NCBI RefSeq assembly: GCF_000423285.1
Contig: NZ_AUHR01000004.1
Coordinates: 124,001 to 188,000, forward strand
DNA: 64,000 nucleotides
Source of the DNA: Laribacter hongkongensis DSM 14985
Lineage (GTDB): Bacteria; Pseudomonadota; Gammaproteobacteria; Burkholderiales; Aquaspirillaceae
Direction: 5' to 3'
In this document: positions 24,944 through 33,620 of the stretch, piece by piece
Layout of the letters: each line of letters opens with the position of its first letter
Position numbering within the stretch: the first letter of the stretch is position 1
Notes under the pieces: generated by a model
The model's input: the letters and a program-made list of their open reading frames with translations, nothing else
Databases searched by the model: none
Told to the model about the DNA's origin: nothing
Made by a program: the position numbers and the translations under genes

Positions 24944-26362
24944 ATGGCCGCACAGACCCTCTACGACAAGCTCTGGGAGAGCCACGTGGTGCGTACCGAC
25001 CCGGACGGCACCTCGCTCCTGTACATCGACCGCCATCTCGTCCACGAAGTCACCAGCCCGCAGGCCTTTGAAGGGCTCAAGCTCGCCGGCCGCAAGCCGT
25101 GGCGCGTGCATTCGATCGTGGCTACCGCCGACCACAACACACCGACCGACAACTGGGATCTGGGCATTGCCGGGATCAAGGATCCGGTCTCGCGCCTGCA
25201 AGTGGAAACGCTGGATGCCAACGTGCGTGAAACCGGCGCACTGGCGTATTTCCCGTTCATGGATCGCAACCAGGGCATCGTGCACGTGGTCGGCCCGGAA
25301 CAGGGCGCCACGCTGCCCGGCATGACCGTGGTATGTGGCGACAGCCATACTTCCACTCACGGCGCGTTTGCCGCGCTGGCGCACGGTATCGGTACCAGCG
25401 AGGTCGAGCACGTCATGGCGACCCAGTGCCTGACCGCCAAGAAGTCCAAAGCCATGCTGGTGCGGGTCGAGGGTGAATTGCAGGCCGGTGTCACGGCCAA
25501 GGACATTGCGCTGGCAGTGATCGGCAGGATCGGCACCGCCGGTGGCACCGGCTATGCCATCGAGTTTGCCGGCAGCGCCATCCGTGGCCTGTCGATGGAA
25601 GGTCGCATGACCCTCTGCAACATGGCCATCGAAGCAGGCGCCCGCTCCGGTCTGGTGGCGGTGGACCAGGTTACGCTGGATTACGTCAAGGGTCGTCCGT
25701 TCGCACCGACTGCAGAGCAGTGGGAGGCCGCAGTGGCCTGCTGGCGCGAGCTCAAGAGCGACGAAGGCGCCGTGTTCGATGCCGTGGTGGAACTGGATGC
25801 CACAACCATCGCGCCGCAGGTGACCTGGGGCACCAGTCCGGAAATGGTGGTGGCGATTACCGACCGCGTGCCGGACCCGGCTGCCGAAGCCGACCCGGTC
25901 AAGCGCGAAGGCATGCAGCGCGCGCTGGCCTACATGGGGCTGACCGCCGGGACGCCAATGGCGGAAATCGCCGTCGACAAGGTGTTTGTCGGTTCCTGTA
26001 CCAACTCGCGCATCGAAGACCTGCGTGAAGCGGCCGCAGTGGTGCGCGGCCGGCGCAAGGCTGATTCTGTCAGGCTGGCGATGGTGGTACCGGGGTCCGG
26101 CAACGTCAAGGCCGAGGCCGAGGCTGAAGGGCTCGACAAGATCTTTGTCGCGGCCGGATTCGAATGGCGCGAGCCGGGTTGTTCGATGTGTCTGGCGATG
26201 AACGCCGACCGTCTGGAGCCGGGCGAGCGCTGTGCCTCCACCTCGAACCGCAACTTTGAAGGACGGCAGGGACAGGGCGGGCGCACCCACCTCGTCAGTC
26301 CGGCCATGGCGGCTGCGGCAGCGATTGCCGGCCATTTCGTCGATATCCGCAAAGGTTATTAA
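24944..26362 (+). CDS. leuC: 3-isopropylmalate dehydratase large subunit
   Basis: 472 residues, aconitase superfamily. Iron-sulfur ligands are visible in [12 protein letters not shown] (about 346) and GCSMCLAMN (about 407-415), and the [22 protein letters not shown] block is intact. With LeuD it isomerises 2- to 3-isopropylmalate in leucine synthesis. Two tiny lipoprotein genes separate it from leuD. The gene has its own promoter. Confidence 0.98.
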   Translation: MAAQTLYDKLWESHVVRTDPDGTSLLYIDRHLVHEVTSPQAFEGLKLAGRKPWRVHSIVATADHNTPTDNWDLGIAGIKDPVSRLQVETLDANVRETGALAYFPFMDRNQGIVHVVGPEQGATLPGMTVVCGDSHTSTHGAFAALAHGIGTSEVEHVMATQCLTAKKSKAMLVRVEGELQAGVTAKDIALAVIGRIGTAGGTGYAIEFAGSAIRGLSMEGRMTLCNMAIEAGARSGLVAVDQVTLDYVKGRPFAPTAEQWEAAVACWRELKSDEGAVFDAVVELDATTIAPQVTWGTSPEMVVAITDRVPDPAAEADPVKREGMQRALAYMGLTAGTPMAEIAVDKVFVGSCTNSRIEDLREAAAVVRGRRKADSVRLAMVVPGSGNVKAEAEAEGLDKIFVAAGFEWREPGCSMCLAMNADRLEPGERCASTSNRNFEGRQGQGGRTHLVSPAMAAAAAIAGHFVDIRKGY

Positions 26363-26433
26363 TCCCGCTGTTTCCGCCCTGGTTGACTATCTTGAAGCGT
26401 GCCACTGTCGGCATGCTTCAAGGAGTCATCACC

Positions 26434-26571
26434 ATGAAAACCCTGATCGGCATCCTGCTTGCCAGCTGTTTGTTGACTGCCTGCAATACCATGGCAGGCA
26501 TGGGACAGGATGTGTCGTCGGCCGGTCATGCCGTGACCAACGCAGCCGACGACGTCAAGTCCAAGATGTAG
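26434..26571 (+). CDS. Entericidin-like small lipoprotein, copy 1
   Basis: 45 residues. A lipoprotein signal ends with lipobox LTAC (Cys17); the mature part CNTMAGMGQDVSSAGHAV and on matches the entericidin A/B family (CNTxxGxGxD core). Strong AAGGAG is nine bases before ATG 26434. Entericidins are small cell-envelope lipoproteins, in E. coli described as an antidote/toxin pair; function here is unknown. It lies 71 bases after leuC. Confidence 0.88.
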   Translation: MKTLIGILLASCLLTACNTMAGMGQDVSSAGHAVTNAADDVKSKM

Positions 26572-26615
26572 TCTGGCGTCGAGCGGGGGAGGGGCGGTGC
26601 GGTAAGCGTTTGAAC

Positions 26616-26635
26616 GCGCAGCAGCATTGCTGCGC
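26616..26635 (+). other. Stem-loop before the second entericidin-like gene
   Basis: gcgcagca pairs perfectly with tgctgcgc around a gcat loop, ending nine bases before the next ATG. No T-run follows. It occupies the place where a ribosome-binding site would be expected. Confidence 0.5.
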
Positions 26636-26644
26636 ACACCCAGC

Positions 26645-26767
26645 ATGAAAACACTGACACTGACCCTTCTGCTCGCCGTTGCGACCCTGACCGGTTGCCA
26701 TACTGTGCAAGGCATTGGCCGGGACATCCGGGCAGGCGGGGCTGCCATTGAGAGGGCCGCACAATGA
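26645..26767 (+). CDS. Entericidin-like small lipoprotein, copy 2
   Basis: 40 residues. Signal [18 protein letters not shown] with lipobox LTGC (Cys18), then [15 protein letters not shown], matching the CxTxxGxGxD core of copy 1. The stop TGA overlaps the leuD ATG as ATGA, which suggests coupled translation. Unlike copy 1 it has no clear Shine-Dalgarno sequence and starts just after a stable hairpin, so it may be poorly expressed or degenerating. Confidence 0.75.
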   Translation: MKTLTLTLLLAVATLTGCHTVQGIGRDIRAGGAAIERAAQ

Positions 26768-27402
26768 AAGCCTTTACCCGACTGACCGGACTCGTCTGTC
26801 CGCTCGACCGTGCCAATGTCGACACCGACGCCATCATTCCCAAGCAGTTCCTCAAGTCGATCCAGCGTTCCGGTTTCGGCCCCAACCTGTTTGACGAATG
26901 GCGCTACCTGGACCACGGCGAACCCGGCATGGACAACAGCATCCGGCCGCAAAACCCGGATTTTGTCCTCAATTTCCCGCGCTACCAGGGCGCGCAGATC
27001 CTGCTGGCCCGCGAAAACTTCGGCTGCGGCTCCAGTCGCGAACACGCACCGTGGGCACTGGATGACTACGGCTTCCGTGTGGTGATCGCTCCGTCGTTTG
27101 CCGACATCTTTTTCAACAACTGCTACAAGAACGGCCTGCTGCCGATCGTATTGCCAGCCGAAGTGATGGACCGCCTGTTTGCCGGATGCGAAGCCTCCGA
27201 AGGCTACCGGCTGACCGTGGATCTGGCCGCGCAGACCGTGACCACACCGCAGGGGGATTCGTTCGGTTTCGACATTACCGAGCACCGCAAGCACTGCCTG
27301 CTGAACGGGCTGGACGAAATCGGCCTGACCCTGCGCCATGCCGGTGAAATCAAGGCTTTTGAAGACAATCGCCGACAAACCCAGCCGTGGTTGTTCCGCT
27401 AA
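26764..27402 (+). CDS. leuD: 3-isopropylmalate dehydratase small subunit
   Basis: 212 residues. The LeuD swivel-domain motifs are clear: [15 protein letters not shown] near the start and [14 protein letters not shown] in the middle. Partner of LeuC. GAGAGGG lies ten bases before ATG 26764, inside copy 2 of the entericidin-like gene. leuB, often next in betaproteobacteria, is absent; a terminator and a GGDEF gene follow. Confidence 0.97.
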   Translation: MKAFTRLTGLVCPLDRANVDTDAIIPKQFLKSIQRSGFGPNLFDEWRYLDHGEPGMDNSIRPQNPDFVLNFPRYQGAQILLARENFGCGSSREHAPWALDDYGFRVVIAPSFADIFFNNCYKNGLLPIVLPAEVMDRLFAGCEASEGYRLTVDLAAQTVTTPQGDSFGFDITEHRKHCLLNGLDEIGLTLRHAGEIKAFEDNRRQTQPWLFR

Positions 27403-27420
27403 GCGATACGGAAAAGGCAG

Positions 27421-27457
27421 CCGCTCCTGTGGACAAATCCCGCAGGGGCGGTTTTTT
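27421..27457 (+). terminator. Terminator of the leu operon
   Basis: ccgctcctg pairs with caggggcgg (with a G-T pair) across a 17-base loop, then six T. It ends the leuC-leuD transcript. Confidence 0.75.
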
Positions 27458-27562
27458 ATGTAAAAATGGTTGCCGTTATATGCGGTTGGCACACGCAGGC
27501 CTGCCAACCTTGTTCGTCTGACTGTCAGGTGATGCTGTACCTGACTGCCCACACGGATCGAC

Positions 27563-28702
27563 ATGACCGCAGCGAAAAGTTCCTTGCCTCTGGCTGATGC
27601 CAAAAACATGCCTGCCCTGGCGCAGGAAGTGATGCAGTTGCGGCAGGAAACTGCCTTGTTGCAGCAGTTGTTGCAACTGGCTGAGCAGGTGGCGGCCGGT
27701 TTACAGCTCAACGAGGTGCTGGACAGGGTGTATGACGGATTTCGCCACCTGATTCCCTATGATCGCATCGGTTGTGCGCTGCTTGAAGAAGATGGCTGTA
27801 CATTGACAGCGGTATGGTCCCGCTCGGAAGCGCATGTGCCGCACATCGGTGAGGGATTCCGGCGTGGCTATCTTGGCTCCGGACTGGCGTGTCTGCTGCA
27901 TTCGGGCCGGCCGCGCATCCTCAACAACCTGCAACTGTACCTTGCCGATCATCCCGGTTCAGAAGCCACCCGCCTCATCGTGGCCGAAGGCATGCACTCC
28001 AGCCTGACCTGTCCCTTGCTGGCGCAGGGGCGGCCCGTCGGTTTCCTGTTTTTTTCCAGCATGCGTCCGCATACCTACCGGGAAGAACATGAGCAGGCCT
28101 TCATGGGCATTGCCCGCCAGCTGGCCCTGCTGATCGAACGCGGCCAGATGTGCGAGCGCTTGCAGCTCCTCAACCACGAACTGTTGCAGGCCAAGAACCA
28201 GCTGGAAGTGCGGGCCACGTATGATCCGCTGACCCAGCTGCTGAACCGGGGAGCCATTCTCGAAGGACTCAGCCAGAGCTGCTGCGATCCCTCGCAGCCA
28301 CTGGCCGTCATTCTGGCCGATATTGACCACTTCAAGAACGTCAACGATGTCCACGGCCACCAGGCCGGCGACATGGCGCTGGAAGCCGTGGCCCGGCGGC
28401 TGGGCCGGGTGCTGCGCGGAGGCGATGCCGTGGGACGTTACGGCGGCGAGGAATTCCTGATCGTGCTGCCTGGCGCCACGCCTGACGTGGCCATGATCGT
28501 GGCCGAGCGGCTGCGGCAGGCAGTGGCCGGCGAGCCGGTGGACCTGGGCGGCGGGCGCAGCCAGTCACTGACCCTGAGCCTCGGCGTGTGTTGCCAGCCC
28601 GGCGGGCAGGCGCACGATGTAGCCTGCCTGATCGCCGAAGCCGACCAGGCGCTGTATGCCGCCAAGGCCGGCGGGCGCAACCAGGTCATGCTGGCCGCCT
28701 GA
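27563..28702 (+). CDS. Diguanylate cyclase with GAF sensor domain
   Basis: 379 residues. A coiled N-terminus (about 20-50), a GAF domain (about 50-195), a short coil, then a GGDEF domain (about 215-378). The active-site motif is GGEEF and an RxxD product-inhibition site (RGGD) lies five residues upstream, so it should make cyclic di-GMP and be feedback-limited. No membrane segment, so a cytoplasmic sensor; the GAF ligand is unknown. Monocistronic after the leu terminator. Confidence 0.92.
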   Translation: MTAAKSSLPLADAKNMPALAQEVMQLRQETALLQQLLQLAEQVAAGLQLNEVLDRVYDGFRHLIPYDRIGCALLEEDGCTLTAVWSRSEAHVPHIGEGFRRGYLGSGLACLLHSGRPRILNNLQLYLADHPGSEATRLIVAEGMHSSLTCPLLAQGRPVGFLFFSSMRPHTYREEHEQAFMGIARQLALLIERGQMCERLQLLNHELLQAKNQLEVRATYDPLTQLLNRGAILEGLSQSCCDPSQPLAVILADIDHFKNVNDVHGHQAGDMALEAVARRLGRVLRGGDAVGRYGGEEFLIVLPGATPDVAMIVAERLRQAVAGEPVDLGGGRSQSLTLSLGVCCQPGGQAHDVACLIAEADQALYAAKAGGRNQVMLAA

Positions 28703-28723
28703 GCCGCCGGTGGGCTGTTGTGC

Positions 28724-29848
28724 TCAGAGCGTGGCCGCATCACGCATCCACACGGCGCTTTGCCGCCGGACCAGGTCATTGAGCGAGCCGCTGCGTTCGT
28801 AGAGCGTGCGCAACTGCCGGCTGGGGTTGTCGCGCGCCAGTGCCCGGGCCAGCAGTTGCTGGCGCTCGGCCTCGCAGCCCAGCGCCGCGGCCTGGGGCTC
28901 CAGCCGCGTCAGCGTCGTGACCAGATCCTGCTGCAATGACACCTGTCCGTTGTCCGCCGGGTTGAGGATCAGCCCTTCAAACCCGAAGCGACACGCCTGG
29001 AAACGGTTGTAGCTGTAGGCCAGATAGTTGTCACCGTGGATGGCCTGCCAGCCGGATTCCATGCATTCGCGTGCCAGCATCTGCGCGTAGGCCGCCAGCA
29101 GCACCGGGGTCAGCAGGTCCAGCGGCGTGTCGCACACCCGGATTTCCACCGTGCCGTATTCCGGCTTCGGGCGCACGTCCCAGTAAAAGTCCTTCATGCT
29201 CGCCACGATGCCCAGCTGCTGCATGCGGACAAAATAATCGTTGAAACCGGCCCAGTCGGTGACGCAGGGCAGCGTGCCCGACAGCGGAAAGGCATTGACG
29301 CTGGTCTGGCGCGAACTCTGGAACAGCGTGTCCACGCCCTGGTAGTAGGGAGAAGCGGCCGACAGGGCAATGAAGTGCGGAATGTAGCGGGCAAGGAAAT
29401 GCGCCAGCCGGATGGCCTGGTCGCCGTCCGGGCAGCCGATGTGGATGTGCTGGCCGTAGACCGTGAACTGCTGCGCCAGATAGCCGTACAGCTCCGACAC
29501 CAGCAGATAGCGCTCCTTGGGGTAGATGCGCTGCTCGCTCCAGTGCTGGAACGGATGCGCGCCGCCGCCCGCCAGTCCGAGGTTGAGCGTATCGGCCGCG
29601 CGCACCAGCACCGCGCGGATGGCATCCAGCTCCTCGAGCATGGCGCGCGTGCGGGTATGGATGGCCGTACCGATCTCGATCATGCCCTGGGTGATTTCCG
29701 GCTTGATGTCAAAGCCGTGGTCTTCGCGCCCGATCAGGCGCAGCAGGTCGTCAGAACCCCGGGTCAGGTTGTAGTCGTGCCGGTTGACGATCATGAGTTC
29801 CAGCTCCACCCCCAGTGTCAGGGGCTGGCTGGCGCAAAAATCCAGCAT
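28724..29848 (-). CDS. ybdK: Carboxylate-amine ligase, YbdK type
   Basis: 374 residues of the GCS2 family. Typical blocks are TLGVELELMIVN, GAHPFQHW, QQFTVYGQHIHIG and the YGTVEIRVCDTP stretch. E. coli YbdK has weak gamma-glutamylcysteine ligase activity; the true substrate is unknown. A strong AAGGAGG precedes the start. It lies 19 bases after the antiporter gene in the same direction, so the two form an operon. Confidence 0.9.
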   Translation of the reverse strand: MLDFCASQPLTLGVELELMIVNRHDYNLTRGSDDLLRLIGREDHGFDIKPEITQGMIEIGTAIHTRTRAMLEELDAIRAVLVRAADTLNLGLAGGGAHPFQHWSEQRIYPKERYLLVSELYGYLAQQFTVYGQHIHIGCPDGDQAIRLAHFLARYIPHFIALSAASPYYQGVDTLFQSSRQTSVNAFPLSGTLPCVTDWAGFNDYFVRMQQLGIVASMKDFYWDVRPKPEYGTVEIRVCDTPLDLLTPVLLAAYAQMLARECMESGWQAIHGDNYLAYSYNRFQACRFGFEGLILNPADNGQVSLQQDLVTTLTRLEPQAAALGCEAERQQLLARALARDNPSRQLRTLYERSGSLNDLVRRQSAVWMRDAATL

Positions 29849-29867
29849 GGGTGCGTCCTCCTTTGCG

Positions 29868-31052
29868 TCAGTCCGAAGCCTCGCCCGCCTGGCGCAGGGC
29901 CAGTTGCGTCAGCGACGGCCCGGCCAGTTCGGTCAGCGTCAGCACCGTGATGGCCAGCGCCATGCTGCCGGCCGGCAGCAGCAGGCTGCCCAGCCACGGC
30001 AACAGCAGCAGGCCGGGAGCGCCGCTGCTCATCGGGGTCTGTGCCAGTGCCAGCCACAGGGTCCGGCGTCCACGGAGCCCGCTGCGGCGGGCCAGCAGCA
30101 CCAGCGGCAACCACTGGCACAGCAGGCGCAGGGCGATGTAGCCGGCAGCCACCAGCCCTGCCTGTGGCAGCAGGCGCCAGTCAAACTGCGAGCCGGTGAA
30201 GATGAACAGGGCGATCAGCAGGATCGGCGTCCAGTTCAGCGGCGCAGGTTCGGTGACTGCGTAATGGCGGTCGAGATTGCGCACGGTCAGACCGTAGACC
30301 AGCGCCGCCAGTGCCGGCAGCAGCGCCAGCTCACCACCCAGCCCGGTCAACAGTGTCAGGCCACCGAGCAGCAGTGCCTGCCGGGCCACGTATTGCCGGT
30401 AGCCCAGCCATTTCGACAGGTGCAGGGTCAGCACGCCCAGCACCAGCCCGGCCAGCACGGCTGCCAGCAGCGGCAGGGCCGCGTGGCTGAACACGGTGGC
30501 GGGCGAAGCACCCTGACTGGCCTGGAGCCAGCCCAGTGCCAGGGCAAAGCAGGCAAAGCCGACCAGGTTGCCCAGCCCGGTCAGGGCCAGCAACCGTTCG
30601 GTCAGCAGGCCCTCGGCACGGGTATCACGCAGGATCGACAGCAGGACGGCCGGCGCACTGCCCATGCCGAGCGACGCCAGCAGCAGCGCCTGCGCTGCCG
30701 GCCAGCCCAGTCCGGTCAGGTACAGGCCCAGTACGCCGCCCAGCAGGGCCGAACTGGCCAGTGAGGCTGCCAGGATGTGCCGTTCGCGCCAGAGCCACGC
30801 CAGGTCGATCCGGCGGCCGACCTCGAACAGCGCCAGCCCCAGTGCCAGTTGCATGACGGGCTGGGTGGACTGGATCAACGGGGCACCCAGCAGGTCAAGG
30901 GCATGGGGGCCGATCAGGAAACCGCCGAGCAGGTAGCCGGTGACGCCGGGCAGGCGGGCGGTGCGGAAAATCAGTTGTCCGGCCACGACTCCCAGCAGCA
31001 GGAGCAGGCCGAAGGCCGTGAGGGGCGACAGGTGGGGCAGCAGCGTACTCAA
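29868..31052 (-). CDS. Cation/proton antiporter (CPA2/KefB-type membrane domain)
   Basis: 394 residues, about 12 hydrophobic helices, with TARLPGVTGYLLGGFLIGPHAL and ALFEVGRRIDL motifs of the Na+/H+ exchanger (CPA2) family. It lacks the cytoplasmic TrkA-N/RCK domain of full KefB/KefC. The start is TTG at 31052: AAGGAG lies at 31064-31059, a good distance from TTG, while a nearby ATG is out of frame. First gene of an operon with ybdK. Confidence 0.88.
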   Translation of the reverse strand: MSTLLPHLSPLTAFGLLLLLGVVAGQLIFRTARLPGVTGYLLGGFLIGPHALDLLGAPLIQSTQPVMQLALGLALFEVGRRIDLAWLWRERHILAASLASSALLGGVLGLYLTGLGWPAAQALLLASLGMGSAPAVLLSILRDTRAEGLLTERLLALTGLGNLVGFACFALALGWLQASQGASPATVFSHAALPLLAAVLAGLVLGVLTLHLSKWLGYRQYVARQALLLGGLTLLTGLGGELALLPALAALVYGLTVRNLDRHYAVTEPAPLNWTPILLIALFIFTGSQFDWRLLPQAGLVAAGYIALRLLCQWLPLVLLARRSGLRGRRTLWLALAQTPMSSGAPGLLLLPWLGSLLLPAGSMALAITVLTLTELAGPSLTQLALRQAGEASD

Positions 31053-31119
31053 TCATGTCTCCTTGGCGCGGCACCGTCCTGCGAGCAGCAAGCGTTCGGG
31101 TGCGAGTGGCCGGCAAGGA

Positions 31120-31146
31120 GAGCCGGCGGCAGCAGGCTGCCGGCTC
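31120..31146. other. GC-rich stem-loop between bcp and the antiporter gene
   Basis: gagccggcggc pairs with gctgccggctc (one G-T) around agcag. It lies downstream of bcp and upstream of the antiporter, both read on the minus strand; without a T-run it is at best a weak terminator. Confidence 0.4.
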
Positions 31147-31254
31147 CACGATGGGGTGCGGACCCGCAAGGCGGGTGGCGAAGGAGGCGGAAGGAGGGTG
31201 TCCTTCCGGAAAGAAGCGGCGGAACCGCCGGAAAGGGATGAAAGGAGAAACGGC

Positions 31255-31707
31255 TTAGCGGGCCCGGACGGCGGCAAGCACGGCTTCGGCGTGGCCCGGC
31301 ACCTTGACGCCGCGCCATTCGGCTTCGATCCGGCCGTCTTCGCCGATCAGGAAGGTGCTGCGCTCGATGCCGCGCACCTGCTTGCCGTACATGTTTTTCA
31401 GCTTCATCACGCCGAACAGGTTGCAGACGGTTTCATCCGGGTCGGACAGCAGGGGAAAGGGCAGGTCGAACTTGGCCCGGAAGTTTTCGTGCGACTTGAG
31501 GCTGTCGCGCGAAATACCGGCCACTTCGCAGCCGGCTGCCTCGAAATCGGCGTGTAGCGCGGCAAAGGCCTGCGCTTCGTTGCTGCAACCGGGCGTGTTG
31601 TCCTTGGGATAGAAATACAGCACCAGCGGCTTGCGGGCCGCTGCCAGCGTGAACGTGGTGCCGCCCGTGGCGGGCAGGCTGAAATCTGGGCAGGGAGTTC
31701 CTTGCAT
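31255..31707 (-). CDS. bcp: Thioredoxin-dependent peroxiredoxin, Bcp/PrxQ family
   Basis: 150 residues. The peroxidatic Cys41 is in YPKDNTPGCSNE; the matching Arg is in GIERSTFLI. The resolving Cys found five residues later in E. coli Bcp (CxxxxC) is missing here; Cys60 (EAAGC) is the other candidate, as in PrxQ forms with the second Cys on helix 3. It reduces hydrogen and organic peroxides. AGGAG precedes ATG 31707, which sets this start over an upstream in-frame ATG. Divergent from earP. Confidence 0.92.
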   Translation of the reverse strand: MQGTPCPDFSLPATGGTTFTLAAARKPLVLYFYPKDNTPGCSNEAQAFAALHADFEAAGCEVAGISRDSLKSHENFRAKFDLPFPLLSDPDETVCNLFGVMKLKNMYGKQVRGIERSTFLIGEDGRIEAEWRGVKVPGHAEAVLAAVRAR

Positions 31708-31807
31708 CCGGGTCTCCTGGAAGTGGACAGTCGGCAGGGCCGGCGGGTTTCGACGGCCGGGGCATTCATGGAACAATGCGTCCCTTTGGCCGGTTTTCAA
31801 GTTTGTC

Positions 31808-32941
31808 ATGCTCTCATGGGATATTTTCTGCACGGTCATCGACAACTACGGTGACATCGGCGTGACCTGGCGGCTGGCGCGCCAGCTGGCGCACGAACGC
31901 CAGGAACCGGTGCGGTTGTGGGTGGATGATCTGGCCAGTTTTGCCCGGCTGGCGCCGGCGCTGGATCCGCTGGGCGGGTCGCAGTGCATCGACGGCGTGC
32001 AGGTCGAGCCGTGGGGGGCCACCCTGCCAGCCGGTGTGCAGCCGATGCAGGTGGTGGTCGAGGCGTTCGGCTGCCAGTTGCCCGACGGTTTCCGGCAGGC
32101 CATGGCCGGGCACCGGCCCGCGCCGGTGTGGATCAACCTCGAATACCTGACGGCGGAAGACTGGGCCGAGGCGTGTCATGGCCTGGCTTCGCCGCAGCCC
32201 CCGCTGGACAAATACTTCTTTTTCCCCGGATTTTCCGGCCGTACCGGCGGCCTGCTGCGCGAGGCTGCGCTGCTGGCGGAGCGTGATGCCTTTGTGGCCG
32301 ACCCGGTGGCACAACAGGCGTTTCTGGCCCGGCTGGGCCTGTCTGCCTTGCCGCCGGGGCAGCCGAGGATTTCGCTGTTCGCCTATGACAATCCGGCCGT
32401 ACCGGTCTGGCTCGACACCGTGGCCGCAGGCGACGAGGCGCTGACCGTGCTGGTGCCGGACGGCCGGGTGCTGGATTCGGTGGCGGACTGGCTGGGGCGA
32501 CGGCCGGCGGTGGGCGAGGTGGTCAGCCGCGGGGCGCTGACGCTGGCCGTGCTGCCGTTTGTCGCACAGCCCGATTACGACCGGCTGCTGTGGTGTTGCG
32601 AGGAGAACTTCGTGCGCGGCGAGGATTCGTTCGTGCGGGCACAGTGGGCCGGCCAGCCATTGACCTGGCACATCTACCGGCAGGAGGAAGACGCCCATCT
32701 CGTCAAGCTGGAAGCCTGGCTGCAACGCTGGTGCGAGGGGCTGGATGCCCCGGTGGCCGAGGCTGCCCGGGCATGGCAGCTGGCGTGGAATGCCGGGCCG
32801 GAAAACGTGCCGCAGGCATGGTGGCAATGGCGGGCTGTGCGCCCGGCATTGGCCACACAGGCCCGGCGCTGGGTGAAGATGCGTACAGGCGACGGCGACC
32901 TGGCGTCCAATCTGGCGCGTTTTTGCGAAAGTCTTTTATAA
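31808..32941 (+). CDS. earP: EF-P arginine-32 rhamnosyltransferase EarP
   Basis: 377 residues of the DUF2331/EarP family: opens with SWDIFCTVIDNYGDIGVTWR, then PVWINLEYLTAEDW, KYFFFPGF and the C-terminal RGEDSFVRAQWAG nucleotide-sugar block. EarP transfers rhamnose from TDP-rhamnose to Arg32 of EF-P in betaproteobacteria and pseudomonads. It is directly upstream of efp, as expected. ATG 31808 is chosen from the conserved N-terminus; its ribosome site is weak. Confidence 0.96.
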   Translation: MLSWDIFCTVIDNYGDIGVTWRLARQLAHERQEPVRLWVDDLASFARLAPALDPLGGSQCIDGVQVEPWGATLPAGVQPMQVVVEAFGCQLPDGFRQAMAGHRPAPVWINLEYLTAEDWAEACHGLASPQPPLDKYFFFPGFSGRTGGLLREAALLAERDAFVADPVAQQAFLARLGLSALPPGQPRISLFAYDNPAVPVWLDTVAAGDEALTVLVPDGRVLDSVADWLGRRPAVGEVVSRGALTLAVLPFVAQPDYDRLLWCCEENFVRGEDSFVRAQWAGQPLTWHIYRQEEDAHLVKLEAWLQRWCEGLDAPVAEAARAWQLAWNAGPENVPQAWWQWRAVRPALATQARRWVKMRTGDGDLASNLARFCESLL

Positions 32942-32942
32942 T
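32937..32942 (+). promoter_or_regulatory. Perfect -10 box of efp
   Basis: TATAAT overlaps the earP stop codon. No strong -35 box is seen 16-18 bases upstream. It would start efp about 54 bases before its ATG, giving efp higher expression than earP. Confidence 0.55.
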
Positions 32943-33002
32943 CACGCGTTTTCCGAAACGCCGGCCCTTGGTGGCCGCTAATCAGACAGTTACAGGAATC
33001 AG

Positions 33003-33563
33003 ATGAAGATCGCTCAGGAACTCCGCTCCGGCAACGTGTTCATGCTCGACGGCCAACCGATGGTGGTGCAGAAGACCGAATACAACAAGTCCGGTCGCAA
33101 CGCCGCAGTCGTCAAGATGAAGATGAAGAACCTGCTTACTGGCAGCGCCAGCGAAGCGGTGTACAAGGCTGACGAAAAGTTCGACATCGTCGTGCTCGAC
33201 AAGAAGGAATGCACCTATTCCTACTTCGCCGATCCGATGTACGTGTTCATGGACGGCGAGTTCAACCAGTACGAAGTCGAAGCCGAAAACATGGAAGACG
33301 TGCTGCCCTTCCTGGAAGACGGCATGACCGATCCGTGCGAAGTGGTGTTCTACGAAGGCCGCGCCATTTCGGTCGAACTGCCGACCACCGTGGTGCGTGA
33401 AGTGGAATACACCGAACCGGCCGTGCGCGGCGACACTTCGGGCAAGGTCCTGAAGCCGGCCCGCCTGCATAACGGCACCGTGATCCAGGTGGCTGCATTC
33501 GTCGAAATCGGTGACAAGATCGAAATCGATACCCGCACCAGCGAATTCAAGAAGCGCGCCTGA
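33003..33563 (+). CDS. efp: Translation elongation factor P
   Basis: 186 residues, three beta-barrel domains. The modified loop reads NKSGRNA with Arg at position 32, the arginine-type EF-P that EarP rhamnosylates, not the lysine type. EF-P relieves stalling at polyproline. Its partner earP lies 61 bases upstream. A strong terminator follows. Confidence 0.98.
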   Translation: MKIAQELRSGNVFMLDGQPMVVQKTEYNKSGRNAAVVKMKMKNLLTGSASEAVYKADEKFDIVVLDKKECTYSYFADPMYVFMDGEFNQYEVEAENMEDVLPFLEDGMTDPCEVVFYEGRAISVELPTTVVREVEYTEPAVRGDTSGKVLKPARLHNGTVIQVAAFVEIGDKIEIDTRTSEFKKRA

Positions 33564-33587
33564 TACGTTCCGGCCCTGCTTCGATGT

Positions 33588-33620
33588 CATGCCCCGGCCT
33601 TGCCGGGGCATGTTTTTTTT
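33588..33620 (+). terminator. Intrinsic terminator of efp
   Basis: An 11-bp perfect stem (catgccccggc with gccggggcatg), 3-base loop, then eight T. Confidence 0.93.
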
